This document shows positions 24,293 to 32,907 of a stretch of DNA of 49,293 bases, piece by piece. Under the pieces are notes generated by a model. The model was not told the DNA's origin. It saw only the letters and a program-made list of their open reading frames with translations, and did not search any database. Source of the DNA: Caldilineae bacterium (GTDB lineage Bacteria; Chloroflexota; Anaerolineae; JAAEKA01); assembly GCA_020634555.1 (NCBI GenBank), contig JACKBK010000027.1, forward strand, positions 1 through 49,293, read 5' to 3'. The translations under genes were made by a program, and so were the position numbers. Position 1 is the first letter of the stretch, and every line of letters starts with the position of its first letter.

Positions 24293-26913
24293 GCGAAGCC
24301 AGCCAAGGGACCGCCAGCTCTCGCCGGCCTGCCTGGGCCATTGCGCTGCTCTGGGCGCTGATCCTGGCCTACGCGGTCTACTTCTCGGCCGTCTCGATCC
24401 GCTTGCACCAGGCGCACCAGACCCACGCGTCCGACCTCGGCCAGATAGACCAGGCAATCTGGAACACCAGCCAGGGGCGTTGGGTCGAGCAAACGCGCGA
24501 CGACCAAATCTCGACCCGCATGACCGACCACGTGGAGCCAATCTTCGCGCCGGTGTCGCTGGTCTTCAAACTGTGGGACGACGTGCGCGCGTTGCTGGTC
24601 CTGCAATCCGCACTGCTGGCCCTCGGCGCGTGGCCGGTCTTCGAGATCGCGATGGGTCGCCTGCGCCGCCGACCAGGCCATCCAGCGCCCGAAGCAGGTG
24701 AGTCGCTGCCGGTGGGATCATCTTCCCCGAACTGGACGGCTGCCGGCGCGCTGGCATTTGCCACAGCCTACCTGCTCTACCCGGCATTGCAGGCAGCCAA
24801 TATGGCCGAAGTCCACGCCCTGCCGCTGGCGACACCAATCATCTTAGCCGCGTTGCTGTTTGCAGAGCGACGTCGGTGGGGATGGTTTGTTCTGGCCGCA
24901 CTGTGGGTGGCGGGCGTTCAAGAAGGCACTGCTCTTCTGGCAACCATGTTGGGCCTCTACGCGATAGCTATCGGGGGAAGGGCATGGTGGCGGAGCCGCA
25001 AGACCGGCAGTGCGTCTCGTTCGGCAGCCGCGTGGCCTATCGCGCTGGGCGCCCTGGTGGTGGCCGCCAGCCTGGCCTGGTTCTACGCATCGACCTTCGT
25101 CATCGTGCCAGCCTTCGCTGCGCAAGCATATGGGGTGGGCGAGTCGCCCTACGTGGCGCGCTACGGTGCGCTGGGAGGCAGCTTCAGCGACGTGTTGATC
25201 AGCCTTGTCACCCGGCCTGGGCAGGTGTTACAGGTGGCTGGCGAGCCGCTACGGCTGCGCTATCTGTTCGTTCTCCTGGCACCTTTTGGCTTCCTGTCTT
25301 TGGCCGGGCCAGAGATACTGCTGCTGGCCGCGCCGCTGCTGCTGGCGAATTTGCTCAGTGCGTTCCCATTCCAGTACAGCGGCCTGCTGCATTACTCAGC
25401 GCCGTTGGCGGCCTATGTCGCGGTGGCCGCGGTTTTCGGCGGACAACGCCTGCGTTCGTTGGGACGACTGGCGGCCGTCGGCCTGCACGACCACCGCATC
25501 TGGCGAGTGCACCGGCGGATGCTGCTGCTGATGGTGTATCTGCTGGTTTGGAGTATCGGGTGCCAGATCGCGTTCGGTTTTACGCCTATCGGCCACAATT
25601 TTCAGTATTACTGGCCTAGCCCGACAGCGCATGACCGGCTGCTGGCACGCTTTCAAGCCCAGATACCGGCCGATGCGCCGCTGTCCACCATGCCATCGCT
25701 GCATCCACACTTCAGCCACCGGCAACACCTCTACCGCTTCCCGGTCATCGCTGAAAGCCAGTATGTCCTGCTCGACGTGGCGGCGCAAAGCGGCTGGGCC
25801 GTTCATCCGGTAGAGATGCAGCAGATCGTGGACGGCCTGCTGTCCTCCGGCGACTGGACGGTGCAGGACGGAGCGGACGGCTACCTGCTGCTGCGCCGTC
25901 TCGATCCAGCCGGCAACGAGCAGGCGGTGACGGCGCTGCCGGCCGAGTTTTTCTCCTTTGCCAGCCCGTCCGGCCAACCGCAACATCCGACAGACATCAC
26001 GATCAACGGCGAGCTAAAGCTGGTCGGCTACGACATCCTCGACGACGAGGAATGGCGGCAGACCGGCGTGCGACTCTACTGGCAGGCGCTGGAGCCGTTG
26101 CCAGCTAACTTGCAGCTCTACGCGGCCTTCCTGACACCTGACGGCGAAACGGTGGACAGCACCGAACAACGGCCGCTAATCCAGAGCGTCTGGTATCCAC
26201 CGTCCGCGTGGCCGGTAGGCGAGACTGTCGTCACCCACAAACTGCCGTGGAGCTTGCCCGGTGAATGGGGACTGGTGGTCGGAGCGTTCCAGGATGGCAC
26301 CTGGGAGACAGGCGAGCGCTGGCCGATCAGCGACGCGGGCGGCGCGGCGGTGTTCGAGAACAACACCTGGGCGCTGGCCGGCGCGTGGGAACGGATTGCA
26401 GGGAAACTCTCACCGGTGGCCCAGCCCGATTTCAAACCAACCAGCGACCTGTTCAGCGGTGACGGCTGGAACGTCGAGTTGACCGGTGTAGAGGCGCCGC
26501 AACGGGTCGCGCCGGGCGATGATGTTCCAATCCTGCTGCAATGGCAAAGCTACGGCCCATCGATGCGGGACTACAACCTGTTCGTCCACATCGTCGATTC
26601 GCAGGGCAACAAGGTCGCACAGGCTGACGGCCCGCCGACCTTCTTTGGACAACATATCACCAGCCAGTGGCAGGCTGGCGAGTCGGTCATCAGCGCGCAT
26701 CGCATTCCCCTTCCCGCTGACCTCCCACCTGACCACTACCAGATCGTCATCGGCTGGTACTACTGGGAAACGCTGGAACGGCTGGCCCACATGACCGGCG
26801 AGGGCGAGCTGGCTGGCGACGCCGCAACAATCGGCCGGCTGGCAGTTGATCCGACTGCCGCCTCCCCCGACCTGGCCTGCGCTCTCATTCCTGATACCTG
26901 CGCCAGCCAATGA
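24289..26913 (+). CDS. DUF2079-family polytopic membrane protein (putative glycosyltransferase)
   Basis: This protein of about 874 residues has a DUF2079 membrane domain (about 15-480). After the first helix comes HASDLGQIDQAIWNTSQGRW, the recognisable family block, which resembles the first catalytic loop of GT-C glycosyltransferases. About ten hydrophobic segments follow. The C-terminal part (about 555-860) is soluble and made of beta-sandwich-like repeats (LVGYDILDDEEWRQTGVRLY, FVHIVDSQGNKVAQADG, LPPDHYQIVIGWYY). Similar segments occur in the GT39-like neighbour. The TTG start is uncertain: ATG at 24214 and 24124 are also in frame, but the latter would swallow the LacI operator. It is followed by an epimerase and a second membrane glycosyltransferase. 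Confidence 0.75.
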   Translation: MSEASQGTASSRRPAWAIALLWALILAYAVYFSAVSIRLHQAHQTHASDLGQIDQAIWNTSQGRWVEQTRDDQISTRMTDHVEPIFAPVSLVFKLWDDVRALLVLQSALLALGAWPVFEIAMGRLRRRPGHPAPEAGESLPVGSSSPNWTAAGALAFATAYLLYPALQAANMAEVHALPLATPIILAALLFAERRRWGWFVLAALWVAGVQEGTALLATMLGLYAIAIGGRAWWRSRKTGSASRSAAAWPIALGALVVAASLAWFYASTFVIVPAFAAQAYGVGESPYVARYGALGGSFSDVLISLVTRPGQVLQVAGEPLRLRYLFVLLAPFGFLSLAGPEILLLAAPLLLANLLSAFPFQYSGLLHYSAPLAAYVAVAAVFGGQRLRSLGRLAAVGLHDHRIWRVHRRMLLLMVYLLVWSIGCQIAFGFTPIGHNFQYYWPSPTAHDRLLARFQAQIPADAPLSTMPSLHPHFSHRQHLYRFPVIAESQYVLLDVAAQSGWAVHPVEMQQIVDGLLSSGDWTVQDGADGYLLLRRLDPAGNEQAVTALPAEFFSFASPSGQPQHPTDITINGELKLVGYDILDDEEWRQTGVRLYWQALEPLPANLQLYAAFLTPDGETVDSTEQRPLIQSVWYPPSAWPVGETVVTHKLPWSLPGEWGLVVGAFQDGTWETGERWPISDAGGAAVFENNTWALAGAWERIAGKLSPVAQPDFKPTSDLFSGDGWNVELTGVEAPQRVAPGDDVPILLQWQSYGPSMRDYNLFVHIVDSQGNKVAQADGPPTFFGQHITSQWQAGESVISAHRIPLPADLPPDHYQIVIGWYYWETLERLAHMTGEGELAGDAATIGRLAVDPTAASPDLACALIPDTCASQ

Positions 26914-26971
26914 TACCGCACACAGCGCCGCCGCAATGAACAGTTCAGACTGATACCTTGTGAAACCATCC

Positions 26972-27895
26972 ATGCACGCTCTTGTTGTCGGCGGTAACGG
27001 TTTTATCGGCTCCCATCTGGTAGATGGACTGCTGGCGCGCGGGCAACAAGTGACGATTCTGGATATCCAGGAGCGCCGCTGGGATGCCATGCCAGCGGCC
27101 GCCAGGTTCATCCGCGGCGACATCGGCGACCCTTATTTGATCCGCGAGGCATTGATCGGCGTCGATGTGGTCTACCACCTGGCGTGGACGACCATCCACG
27201 AGATCGCCAACCGGGACCCGGCAGCCGATGTTCAGTCCAACCTGGCGCCGGCCATCCGCCTGATCGAGGCATGCCAGGGCGCGTCCAATCCGCGCCTCGT
27301 GTTCATCTCCTCCGGCGGCACCGTCTATGGACCGGCCCGCCAGCTTCCCATCCCCGAAACCCACCCGCGCAACCCCATCAATGCCTACGGCGTCAGCAAG
27401 CTGGCAGTGGAGAAGTACCTGCAGATGTACAACCATATCAGCGGGCTTGACTACGCTGTGCTGCGGCCATCGGTGCCCTACGGGCCGCGCCAGAACCCGT
27501 TGGGCAGACAAGGCGCCATCAACGTCTTTCTTCACCGCGTCGCCCACGGGCTGCCGGTGACGATCTGGGGCGACGGCAGTGTCAGCCGCGACTTCTTCTA
27601 CATCTCCGACCTGGTAGATGCGTTGATTGCCTGCGGCGAGCAACCGCTGGGCGAAGAGCGCACCTTCAATATCGGCGGCCGCGAGGAGATCAGCCTCAAC
27701 CGCGCGCTTGTAGTCGTGCAGCGCACCGTTGGACGGACGGCGATCATCGACAGCCAGCCGGCGCGCAGATTCGACGCGCCGCGTATCGTCCTTGATACCA
27801 CCCTGGCGCGCCAGACGCTGAACTGGCAGCCACGCGTTGACTTCGAGGAGGGGGTTGCGCGCACCTGGGACTGGATACGCGCTACTTTTCCGTAA
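26972..27895 (+). CDS. NAD-dependent epimerase/dehydratase (UDP-sugar epimerase-like, extended SDR)
   Basis: This 307-residue extended short-chain dehydrogenase probably acts on a nucleotide sugar. The Rossmann motif is VVGGNGFIGSHLVDGLL at the N-terminus. The catalytic set is FISSGGTVYG (Ser/Thr) with NAYGVSKLAVEKY (Tyr-x3-Lys). LRPSVPYGPRQ and VSRDFFYISDLVDAL are the typical UDP-glucose 4-epimerase/dTDP-sugar blocks. The start ATG at 26972 is preferred over GTG at 26960, as the family begins two residues before ALVVGG. It lies between two membrane glycosyltransferase-like genes with 5-58 bp spacing, which indicates surface glycan assembly. Confidence 0.9.
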   Translation: MHALVVGGNGFIGSHLVDGLLARGQQVTILDIQERRWDAMPAAARFIRGDIGDPYLIREALIGVDVVYHLAWTTIHEIANRDPAADVQSNLAPAIRLIEACQGASNPRLVFISSGGTVYGPARQLPIPETHPRNPINAYGVSKLAVEKYLQMYNHISGLDYAVLRPSVPYGPRQNPLGRQGAINVFLHRVAHGLPVTIWGDGSVSRDFFYISDLVDALIACGEQPLGEERTFNIGGREEISLNRALVVVQRTVGRTAIIDSQPARRFDAPRIVLDTTLARQTLNWQPRVDFEEGVARTWDWIRATFP

Positions 27896-27900
27896 CAGCC

Positions 27901-30798
27901 ATGCAGACCCGATCATCGCGCCCGGTCCTCTACGCGCTCACATTGGCAGCTATCGTGTTGCTGGGGTTCTCGCTGCGCGTCACCAGGCTGGAGGGGCAGT
28001 CGCTGTGGTATGACGAGGCTGTCACGGCGCAGGTCGTGCAGCAGGGGATCGGCGAGCTGGCGCGCTGGACCGCCGACGACATCCAGCCGCCGCTCTACTA
28101 CGCGGCGGTTGCCGGCTGGACACAGGTCGCCGGGTTGGGCGAGGCTGCGCTGCGTTGGCCGTCCGCCTTTTTTGGCGTGCTGATGATCGTGCTGGCTTTT
28201 GTGCTGGCCAGGCGGTTGTTTGGCTCCGCGGCTGGCCTTCTGGCCGCGCTGTTGGCCGCCGTCCACCCGCTCTGGGTTTATTACAGCCAGGAAGCGCGCA
28301 TGTACACCATGTTGACCGCGCTGGGGATGCTGGCCGGCTATGCGATTCTGCGAGTGTTGGCAGCTTCGAAAAACCAGGATGGCTACCCGAAACAGCGAGC
28401 TTTGTGGTGGATTGGGTTTGCAGCCGCCGCGATTGCGCTGCTCTACACTCACTATTTCGCCATCTTCCTGCTGCTGGCATTCGGTGCCTATTTCGTGGTG
28501 GTCGTTCTCGTCCACCGCGGTCCGCAGACCGAGCGGCTGCTGGGTGAAGGCGTGGTGGCCACGCTGGCAGTCGCGCTGGCCTACCTGCCCTGGCTGCCCA
28601 ACGCCTTGCGGCGCTTTCAGGTCGACGCGAGCTACTGGCAGGGGACTTTGAAGCTCAACGAAGCACTGCGCCACATCGCCATCAGCTTTTCAACCGGCGA
28701 GACGGTGCTGGAGAGTCAGGCGATCCCGTTGGCATGGGTTGTCAGTGGAATCGGATTGGCGTGCTTTGTAGCGCTGGCAGTGGTCACGTTTCGTCCTCGC
28801 CATTCATCGGTCACCGTTCATCGTTCATCACTGCTCTTTGTTCTTCTTTACCTGCTGGTACCCATCGTTGCAATCCTGGCGCTGTCGTATCGCACCCCGA
28901 AGTTCAACCCGCGCTACCTGATGCTGGCGTCGCCGGGACTGGTGCTGCTGCTGGCCGGCGGGCTGGCGCTGCCGTTCAGCCAGCGGGGCACATCTGCCGG
29001 CAGAACGCTGGTGCGCATAGCAACGGGCGCGGGCATTCTGGTCGTGCTCTTAATATCGGCCTTCGCGCTGCGCAACTGGTACGGCGACCCGGCATTCACC
29101 AAGGACGACTGGCGCGGCGCGGCCGCTTACGTGCGCTCGCACATCCAGCCCGATGAAGCTGTCCTGCTGGTCAGTGGACACGCAGCGCCGGCCTGGCGCT
29201 ACTACGCGCCCGATCTGGAGCCGGTGCTGCTGCCTGAGATCGAAACGCTGGACGTGACCGAGGTGCTCGATCTGGGCGTCGCCGAGAATCTGAACGCATC
29301 CCTGGCCAGCAAGCGCGGCGCGTGGCTGATCAGGTGGCAGGACAATGTGGTCGATCCCAACGGTGTCGTCCCCTTCTTGCTGGACGCGGCCGGTGATTTG
29401 CAGCCTGTGGACGCCAGTTTCTGGGGATTGGGCGCGCCGCAGCACTTCCGTTTTGTTGACGTTGTACGAACGGGACCTGACGACCCCGGAACGGCGTTCC
29501 CAAGCAAACTCCCCTTGACCGCGGACTACCGAGGGCAACAACTCAACGTAAACTTCGGCGACCAAGTCGAGTTGGTTGGCTACGCGCAGCCGCCCTGCCC
29601 GGAGCCGCTCTGTCCGGTGTATCTGTTCTGGCGGGGATTGACTCCGCTGGCTGCGGATCTGAAGTTAACAGCCTCCTTGTTTGGATCCGTCCGCGACGTC
29701 ACCTGGAGCGATCCCCTGGACCGCCGTTTGGCAGCCTACGACTACCCCACATTCCGCTGGCAGCCCGGTGAAGTGGTGATCAGCCGGATAGATATCCCAG
29801 CCGAACTGGGCACGCCACCGGGCAACTACCGGCTGCGCTTAGGTGTGTACGATGCCGGTACCAGCGAACCGTTGACCATCCTCGACTCGGCCGGCGCGGC
29901 GCTGGGCAGTTGGACCTGGCTCGACCCCATTGTGACCGACGGCCTGGTGACTGACGGGCCTGGCGGCCCACCATCCGGCAGCGAGGCGGTGCAGATTGCG
30001 CCGGAGATCCTACTGCGCGGCATCAGCGTTGACCAGACCGAGGTCGAAGCGGGCGATACGGTTGCCGTGAATGGCTGGTGGCAGGCTACCCAGGACATCG
30101 CGCGAGACTATACCGTGGTTGCCCGGTGGATCGATCCGGCGGGAACAGTGCATTCCGGCGGAGCGCAGCCGCTGTCGGGAACAGCTTTTCCCCCCAGCCG
30201 CTGGCCAGTTGATGGGTTGATACGCGGCCAGTTTGACGTTGACTTGCCTCCGGTCGATGCGGCACCGGGACAATGGCTGCTTCGCATCGGCCTGCAGGGT
30301 GGCAACAATGAGTTCTCCGGTGAAACAGTAGATCTGCCGATTTCCATCTTGCCCAGCACCCGCCGCTTCGAGCCATCAGGCCCCTTCGACTTCCCGTCAA
30401 ACACCAGCTTTGACTTTCTGGTGGACCTTTTGGGGGTCAACGCGCCGCTGACGCCAATGAAAGCTGGCGACGCCGTGCCGGTGACTGTCGGCTGGCGAGC
30501 CGGCCCACAAAAAATGGACACCTCATTCACAGGATTCGTCCACCTGCTCAACGAGGAGGGTCGGGTGGTAGCGCAGGACGACCATGTACCCCTGCAAGGC
30601 CAGCGGCCGACAACCAGTTGGGCGCCGGGTGAAGTGGTCGAGGACACCTACACGTTGCAGTTGCCGGCCGATCTGCCGCCGGGGACCTATCGTCTTGAAG
30701 TCGGGCTGTACGACGCGAACATGCAGGGCTTGCCCCGCCTGCGCACAACGCAGGGGCAGGACAGCGTCCTGATCGATGGGTTTGTAGTGGAAGAATAG
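27901..30798 (+). CDS. GT39/PMT-like membrane glycosyltransferase with C-terminal beta-domains
   Basis: This 965-residue protein has an N-terminal GT-C membrane domain (about 1-400). The first periplasmic loop contains SLWYDEAVTAQVVQQG, with the Asp-Glu pair typical of ArnT/GT39 glycosyltransferases, and DIQPPLYYAAVAGW follows. YYSQEARMYTML is another family block. About eleven hydrophobic segments are seen. The soluble C-terminus carries at least three beta-sandwich-like repeats (VELVGYAQPPCPEPLC; IDPAGTVHSGG; FVHLLNEEGRVVAQDD and LPPGTYRLEVGLYD), which resemble those in the DUF2079 protein. It should transfer a sugar from a lipid-linked donor on the outer side of the membrane. A 7-nt-period repeat interrupts the gene at 28803-28830. 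Confidence 0.82.
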   Translation: MQTRSSRPVLYALTLAAIVLLGFSLRVTRLEGQSLWYDEAVTAQVVQQGIGELARWTADDIQPPLYYAAVAGWTQVAGLGEAALRWPSAFFGVLMIVLAFVLARRLFGSAAGLLAALLAAVHPLWVYYSQEARMYTMLTALGMLAGYAILRVLAASKNQDGYPKQRALWWIGFAAAAIALLYTHYFAIFLLLAFGAYFVVVVLVHRGPQTERLLGEGVVATLAVALAYLPWLPNALRRFQVDASYWQGTLKLNEALRHIAISFSTGETVLESQAIPLAWVVSGIGLACFVALAVVTFRPRHSSVTVHRSSLLFVLLYLLVPIVAILALSYRTPKFNPRYLMLASPGLVLLLAGGLALPFSQRGTSAGRTLVRIATGAGILVVLLISAFALRNWYGDPAFTKDDWRGAAAYVRSHIQPDEAVLLVSGHAAPAWRYYAPDLEPVLLPEIETLDVTEVLDLGVAENLNASLASKRGAWLIRWQDNVVDPNGVVPFLLDAAGDLQPVDASFWGLGAPQHFRFVDVVRTGPDDPGTAFPSKLPLTADYRGQQLNVNFGDQVELVGYAQPPCPEPLCPVYLFWRGLTPLAADLKLTASLFGSVRDVTWSDPLDRRLAAYDYPTFRWQPGEVVISRIDIPAELGTPPGNYRLRLGVYDAGTSEPLTILDSAGAALGSWTWLDPIVTDGLVTDGPGGPPSGSEAVQIAPEILLRGISVDQTEVEAGDTVAVNGWWQATQDIARDYTVVARWIDPAGTVHSGGAQPLSGTAFPPSRWPVDGLIRGQFDVDLPPVDAAPGQWLLRIGLQGGNNEFSGETVDLPISILPSTRRFEPSGPFDFPSNTSFDFLVDLLGVNAPLTPMKAGDAVPVTVGWRAGPQKMDTSFTGFVHLLNEEGRVVAQDDHVPLQGQRPTTSWAPGEVVEDTYTLQLPADLPPGTYRLEVGLYDANMQGLPRLRTTQGQDSVLIDGFVVEE
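28803..28830. repeat. Four 7-nt repeats inside the GT39-like coding sequence
   Basis: Heptamers TTCATCG, GTCACCG, TTCATCG and TTCATCA follow each other without gaps. They fall in the loop between two predicted membrane helices (residues about 302-310) and keep the frame open. The 7-nt period matches the intergenic arrays at 2233-2327. Confidence 0.55.
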
Positions 30799-30815
30799 CG
30801 AAGAGAAGTGGCGCG

Positions 30816-31331
30816 CTAGTTCATGCGCGCCTGCAGATTGATGCGGCCCAAACGCGCCATTTCGTAGGCAGGGTTTTCGCGCTGCGCCTTGCGGTAATAG
30901 TCGATAGCTTGCAGCCAATCGCCGCGGCGCTCATAGATTCGACCCAGGTTGAAGAGGGGATAGCAGCGGGCGTCGTAGCGCACGGAACGAATGGCCTGGT
31001 GAAACCAGAGGATGGCTTCATCGTCGCGCCCCAACTCCATCAGATAAGCGCCGATGTCGTTGTATGGATTGCCGAACTCTGGGTCAATCTCAATAGCCAG
31101 CCGGCACTCGGCGATAGCCTCGTCGTACAGCTTCAGAAAGCTGTAGACCCAACCGAGAAACGTGTGCGCCTCGGCAGTCGGGTGAAGGCGGATCGACTCG
31201 CGATAGCAGGCCATCGCTTCAGCCCAAAGGCCCTGCAACTGCAGCTCGTAGCCCTCTTGAAAGCGCGCCATTGCTGTGGTCAAGGTGCCGGTGTTGTCTT
31301 TGCTTGTCCATTGGTCTGCGGAATCAGCCAT
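30816..31331 (-). CDS. Tetratricopeptide-repeat protein
   Basis: This 171-residue protein consists mostly of TPR helices: YELQLQGLWAEAMACYRESI, AHTFLGWVYSFLKLYDEAI, PYNDIGAYLMELGRDDEAI and LGRIYERRGDWLQAIDYY give about four repeats with the expected Gly, Ala and Pro positions. It has no signal peptide and no catalytic motif, so it is probably a cytosolic protein-protein scaffold. The start at 31331 avoids an upstream extension with no domain signal. It converges with the GT39-like gene 17 bp away, and diverges from the nitrilase gene. Confidence 0.85.
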   Translation of the reverse strand: MADSADQWTSKDNTGTLTTAMARFQEGYELQLQGLWAEAMACYRESIRLHPTAEAHTFLGWVYSFLKLYDEAIAECRLAIEIDPEFGNPYNDIGAYLMELGRDDEAILWFHQAIRSVRYDARCYPLFNLGRIYERRGDWLQAIDYYRKAQRENPAYEMARLGRINLQARMN

Positions 31332-31435
31332 GGTTCTGCCCTGCCTGTTCGGTTTATTTAAATTATTTGGCGTGCCGATTATGCCACAGCGGACACAAGT
31401 CGTCAACTGCGTTTTACCTGGTTGTGACAGGCAGA

Positions 31436-31464
31436 TTGTCCGACAAGCCAGGCACGGGTATAAT
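31436..31464 (+). promoter_or_regulatory. Promoter of the nitrilase-family gene
   Basis: TTGTCC (31436-31441), a 17-bp spacer and TATAAT (31459-31464) lead to a start around 31471. This leaves only about 10 nt of leader before ATG 31481 and no Shine-Dalgarno site. Confidence 0.65.
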
Positions 31465-31480
31465 CTCAGCTGACTCCATC

Positions 31481-32314
31481 ATGAACACAAGTAACGCCAC
31501 AATTTCGATCTGTACGATCCAGCCAGCGACGGTCTGGCAGGAGCCTGAACGCACCTTAACGCGCATTGACCAGCAACTTGCGCAGGTCTGCCAATGGCAC
31601 GCGCCTGATCTGGTGCTGCTGCCGGAGCACTTCAACAGCGCCACGGACGAGGAGGGCGCAACCGGCCAATGGGATGCCGCGCGCCGCTTCGCCGTGGATA
31701 TGGCGCGGCGCTACCGGATTAACCTGGTGGCCGGTTCGGTGGAGCGCTGGGACGCGGGCGCCGGGGCGCGGGTCAACACAGCATTGGTTCTGGATCGCGA
31801 CGGTTGCGAGTTGGGGAGCTACCAGAAACGTCAACTGTTCGGCTACGAGATCGAGCGCCAGGTTGTCCCCGGCCGTAGCCCGTTGGTAGCAGAAGTGGAG
31901 GGAGTGCGCTGCGGTGTGCTGATCTGCGCTGACCTGTGGTTTCCTGAGCTGGTGCGCGAGATCGCCGCAGAAATTGACCTCCTCTGCGTGCCGGCGCAGA
32001 CCACCATTCGTCCGGAGTCGGAACCGGCCTACGCGCGCATGTTGTGGCATACCATGGCGATGACGCGCGCCCAGGAAAACGTGGTCGCCGTGGCAGTAAG
32101 CGACCACGCGGCAACAGCCGAAGCACCCTTCCGTTGCGGCGGCGTCGCCTCAATCACCGACCCCAGCGCGCAGCCAGACATGGCAGCGATCCAGCGGGTG
32201 ATCGACGACGGTGCCCCGGGTTATGTTGTCGCAGAGGTGGATCTGGAACGGCAGGCGCGCTTCCGTGCTTACCGGCGAGCAAGCGGCCTGCTGCCATCGT
32301 TACCCCAAGGATGA
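31481..32314 (+). CDS. Carbon-nitrogen hydrolase (nitrilase superfamily amidase)
   Basis: This 277-residue cytosolic enzyme has the Glu-Lys-Cys triad of the nitrilase superfamily. The Glu is in DLVLLPEHFNS (about residue 46), the Lys in LGSYQKRQLFGYE (about 112), and the Cys in CGVLICADLWFPELV (about 148). The length is that of omega-amidase/carbamoylputrescine-amidase-type members. The substrate is not predictable: amides of omega-amino acids, carbamoyl compounds and nitriles all remain possible. The start is set by the family N-terminus and the position of the promoter, whose -10 box lies only 16 nt upstream. Confidence 0.88.
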   Translation: MNTSNATISICTIQPATVWQEPERTLTRIDQQLAQVCQWHAPDLVLLPEHFNSATDEEGATGQWDAARRFAVDMARRYRINLVAGSVERWDAGAGARVNTALVLDRDGCELGSYQKRQLFGYEIERQVVPGRSPLVAEVEGVRCGVLICADLWFPELVREIAAEIDLLCVPAQTTIRPESEPAYARMLWHTMAMTRAQENVVAVAVSDHAATAEAPFRCGGVASITDPSAQPDMAAIQRVIDDGAPGYVVAEVDLERQARFRAYRRASGLLPSLPQG

Positions 32315-32388
32315 TCGCCGAGAGACAAAGATTGCATCCCTTGCCAAGTACTCTGGAAAGGGCAGTTGTGAATGCCCGACAACGGCCA

Positions 32389-32799
32389 CTACCACTGTCG
32401 GTAACGGCGGATCAGTGCCTCGCAACGGGCCACCAGTTCCCGCCGGTCGAACGGCGCCAACATGAAGCTGTCGGCTCCCAGATCCAGCGCCTGGATGCCG
32501 CGGCTGCGCGACGTCAGCGGCACAACAACCAGCAGTGGAACCCTGGTGAACTCACGAAGGGCGCTGCAGATGTGCAAGGCATCGGGATCGCTCGCGTCAG
32601 GTTCCAGCACCAGCAGGTCGAACCGGTCCAGATCGTCAGACGGTGCAGCCGGCAGCGCCATGAATATGGCGCGATGGCCGCGCCGCAACAACGCAGCAGC
32701 CACTTGATGGCGATACTCGCTGTCCTGGCTGGCGATCACCTGGATATCCGCTGCAGAAAACGGAACATTGCCGGCGTTTATTGTTTCCGAGACTAACAA
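32389..32799 (-). CDS. Degenerate response-regulator receiver-like protein
   Basis: This protein of about 136 residues follows the CheY-like receiver plan but lacks the usual catalytic residues. The acidic pair position reads VIASQDSEYR. The phosphoacceptor position in FDLLVLEPDASD is Glu instead of Asp. The conserved Lys is replaced in DSFMLAPFDRREL (Ala before Pro-Phe), while the Ser/Thr position (PLTS) is kept. A Glu at the acceptor site can mimic a phosphorylated state in other receivers. No output domain is attached. The TTG start at 32799 follows GAAAGG and lies after a -10 box (32851-32856). An upstream TTG at 32889 would place that box inside the gene. Confidence 0.7.
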   Translation of the reverse strand: MLVSETINAGNVPFSAADIQVIASQDSEYRHQVAAALLRRGHRAIFMALPAAPSDDLDRFDLLVLEPDASDPDALHICSALREFTRVPLLVVVPLTSRSRGIQALDLGADSFMLAPFDRRELVARCEALIRRYRQW

Positions 32800-32850
32800 G
32801 GTTGTTTGCCTTTCGAGACGGCTGCGAAAAATCGTAAGACAGCCGCTGGA

Positions 32851-32856
32851 ATTATA
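32851..32856 (-). promoter_or_regulatory. -10 box for the receiver-like gene
   Basis: TATAAT on the minus strand sits 51 bp upstream of the TTG start at 32799. No clear -35 was found at 16-18 bp. It supports the shorter start of the receiver-like gene. Confidence 0.45.
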
Positions 32857-32907
32857 GACCGAGTTCGTGAATGACGCCACTTTGCTCAAACAGGAGGATA
32901 GAAACCC

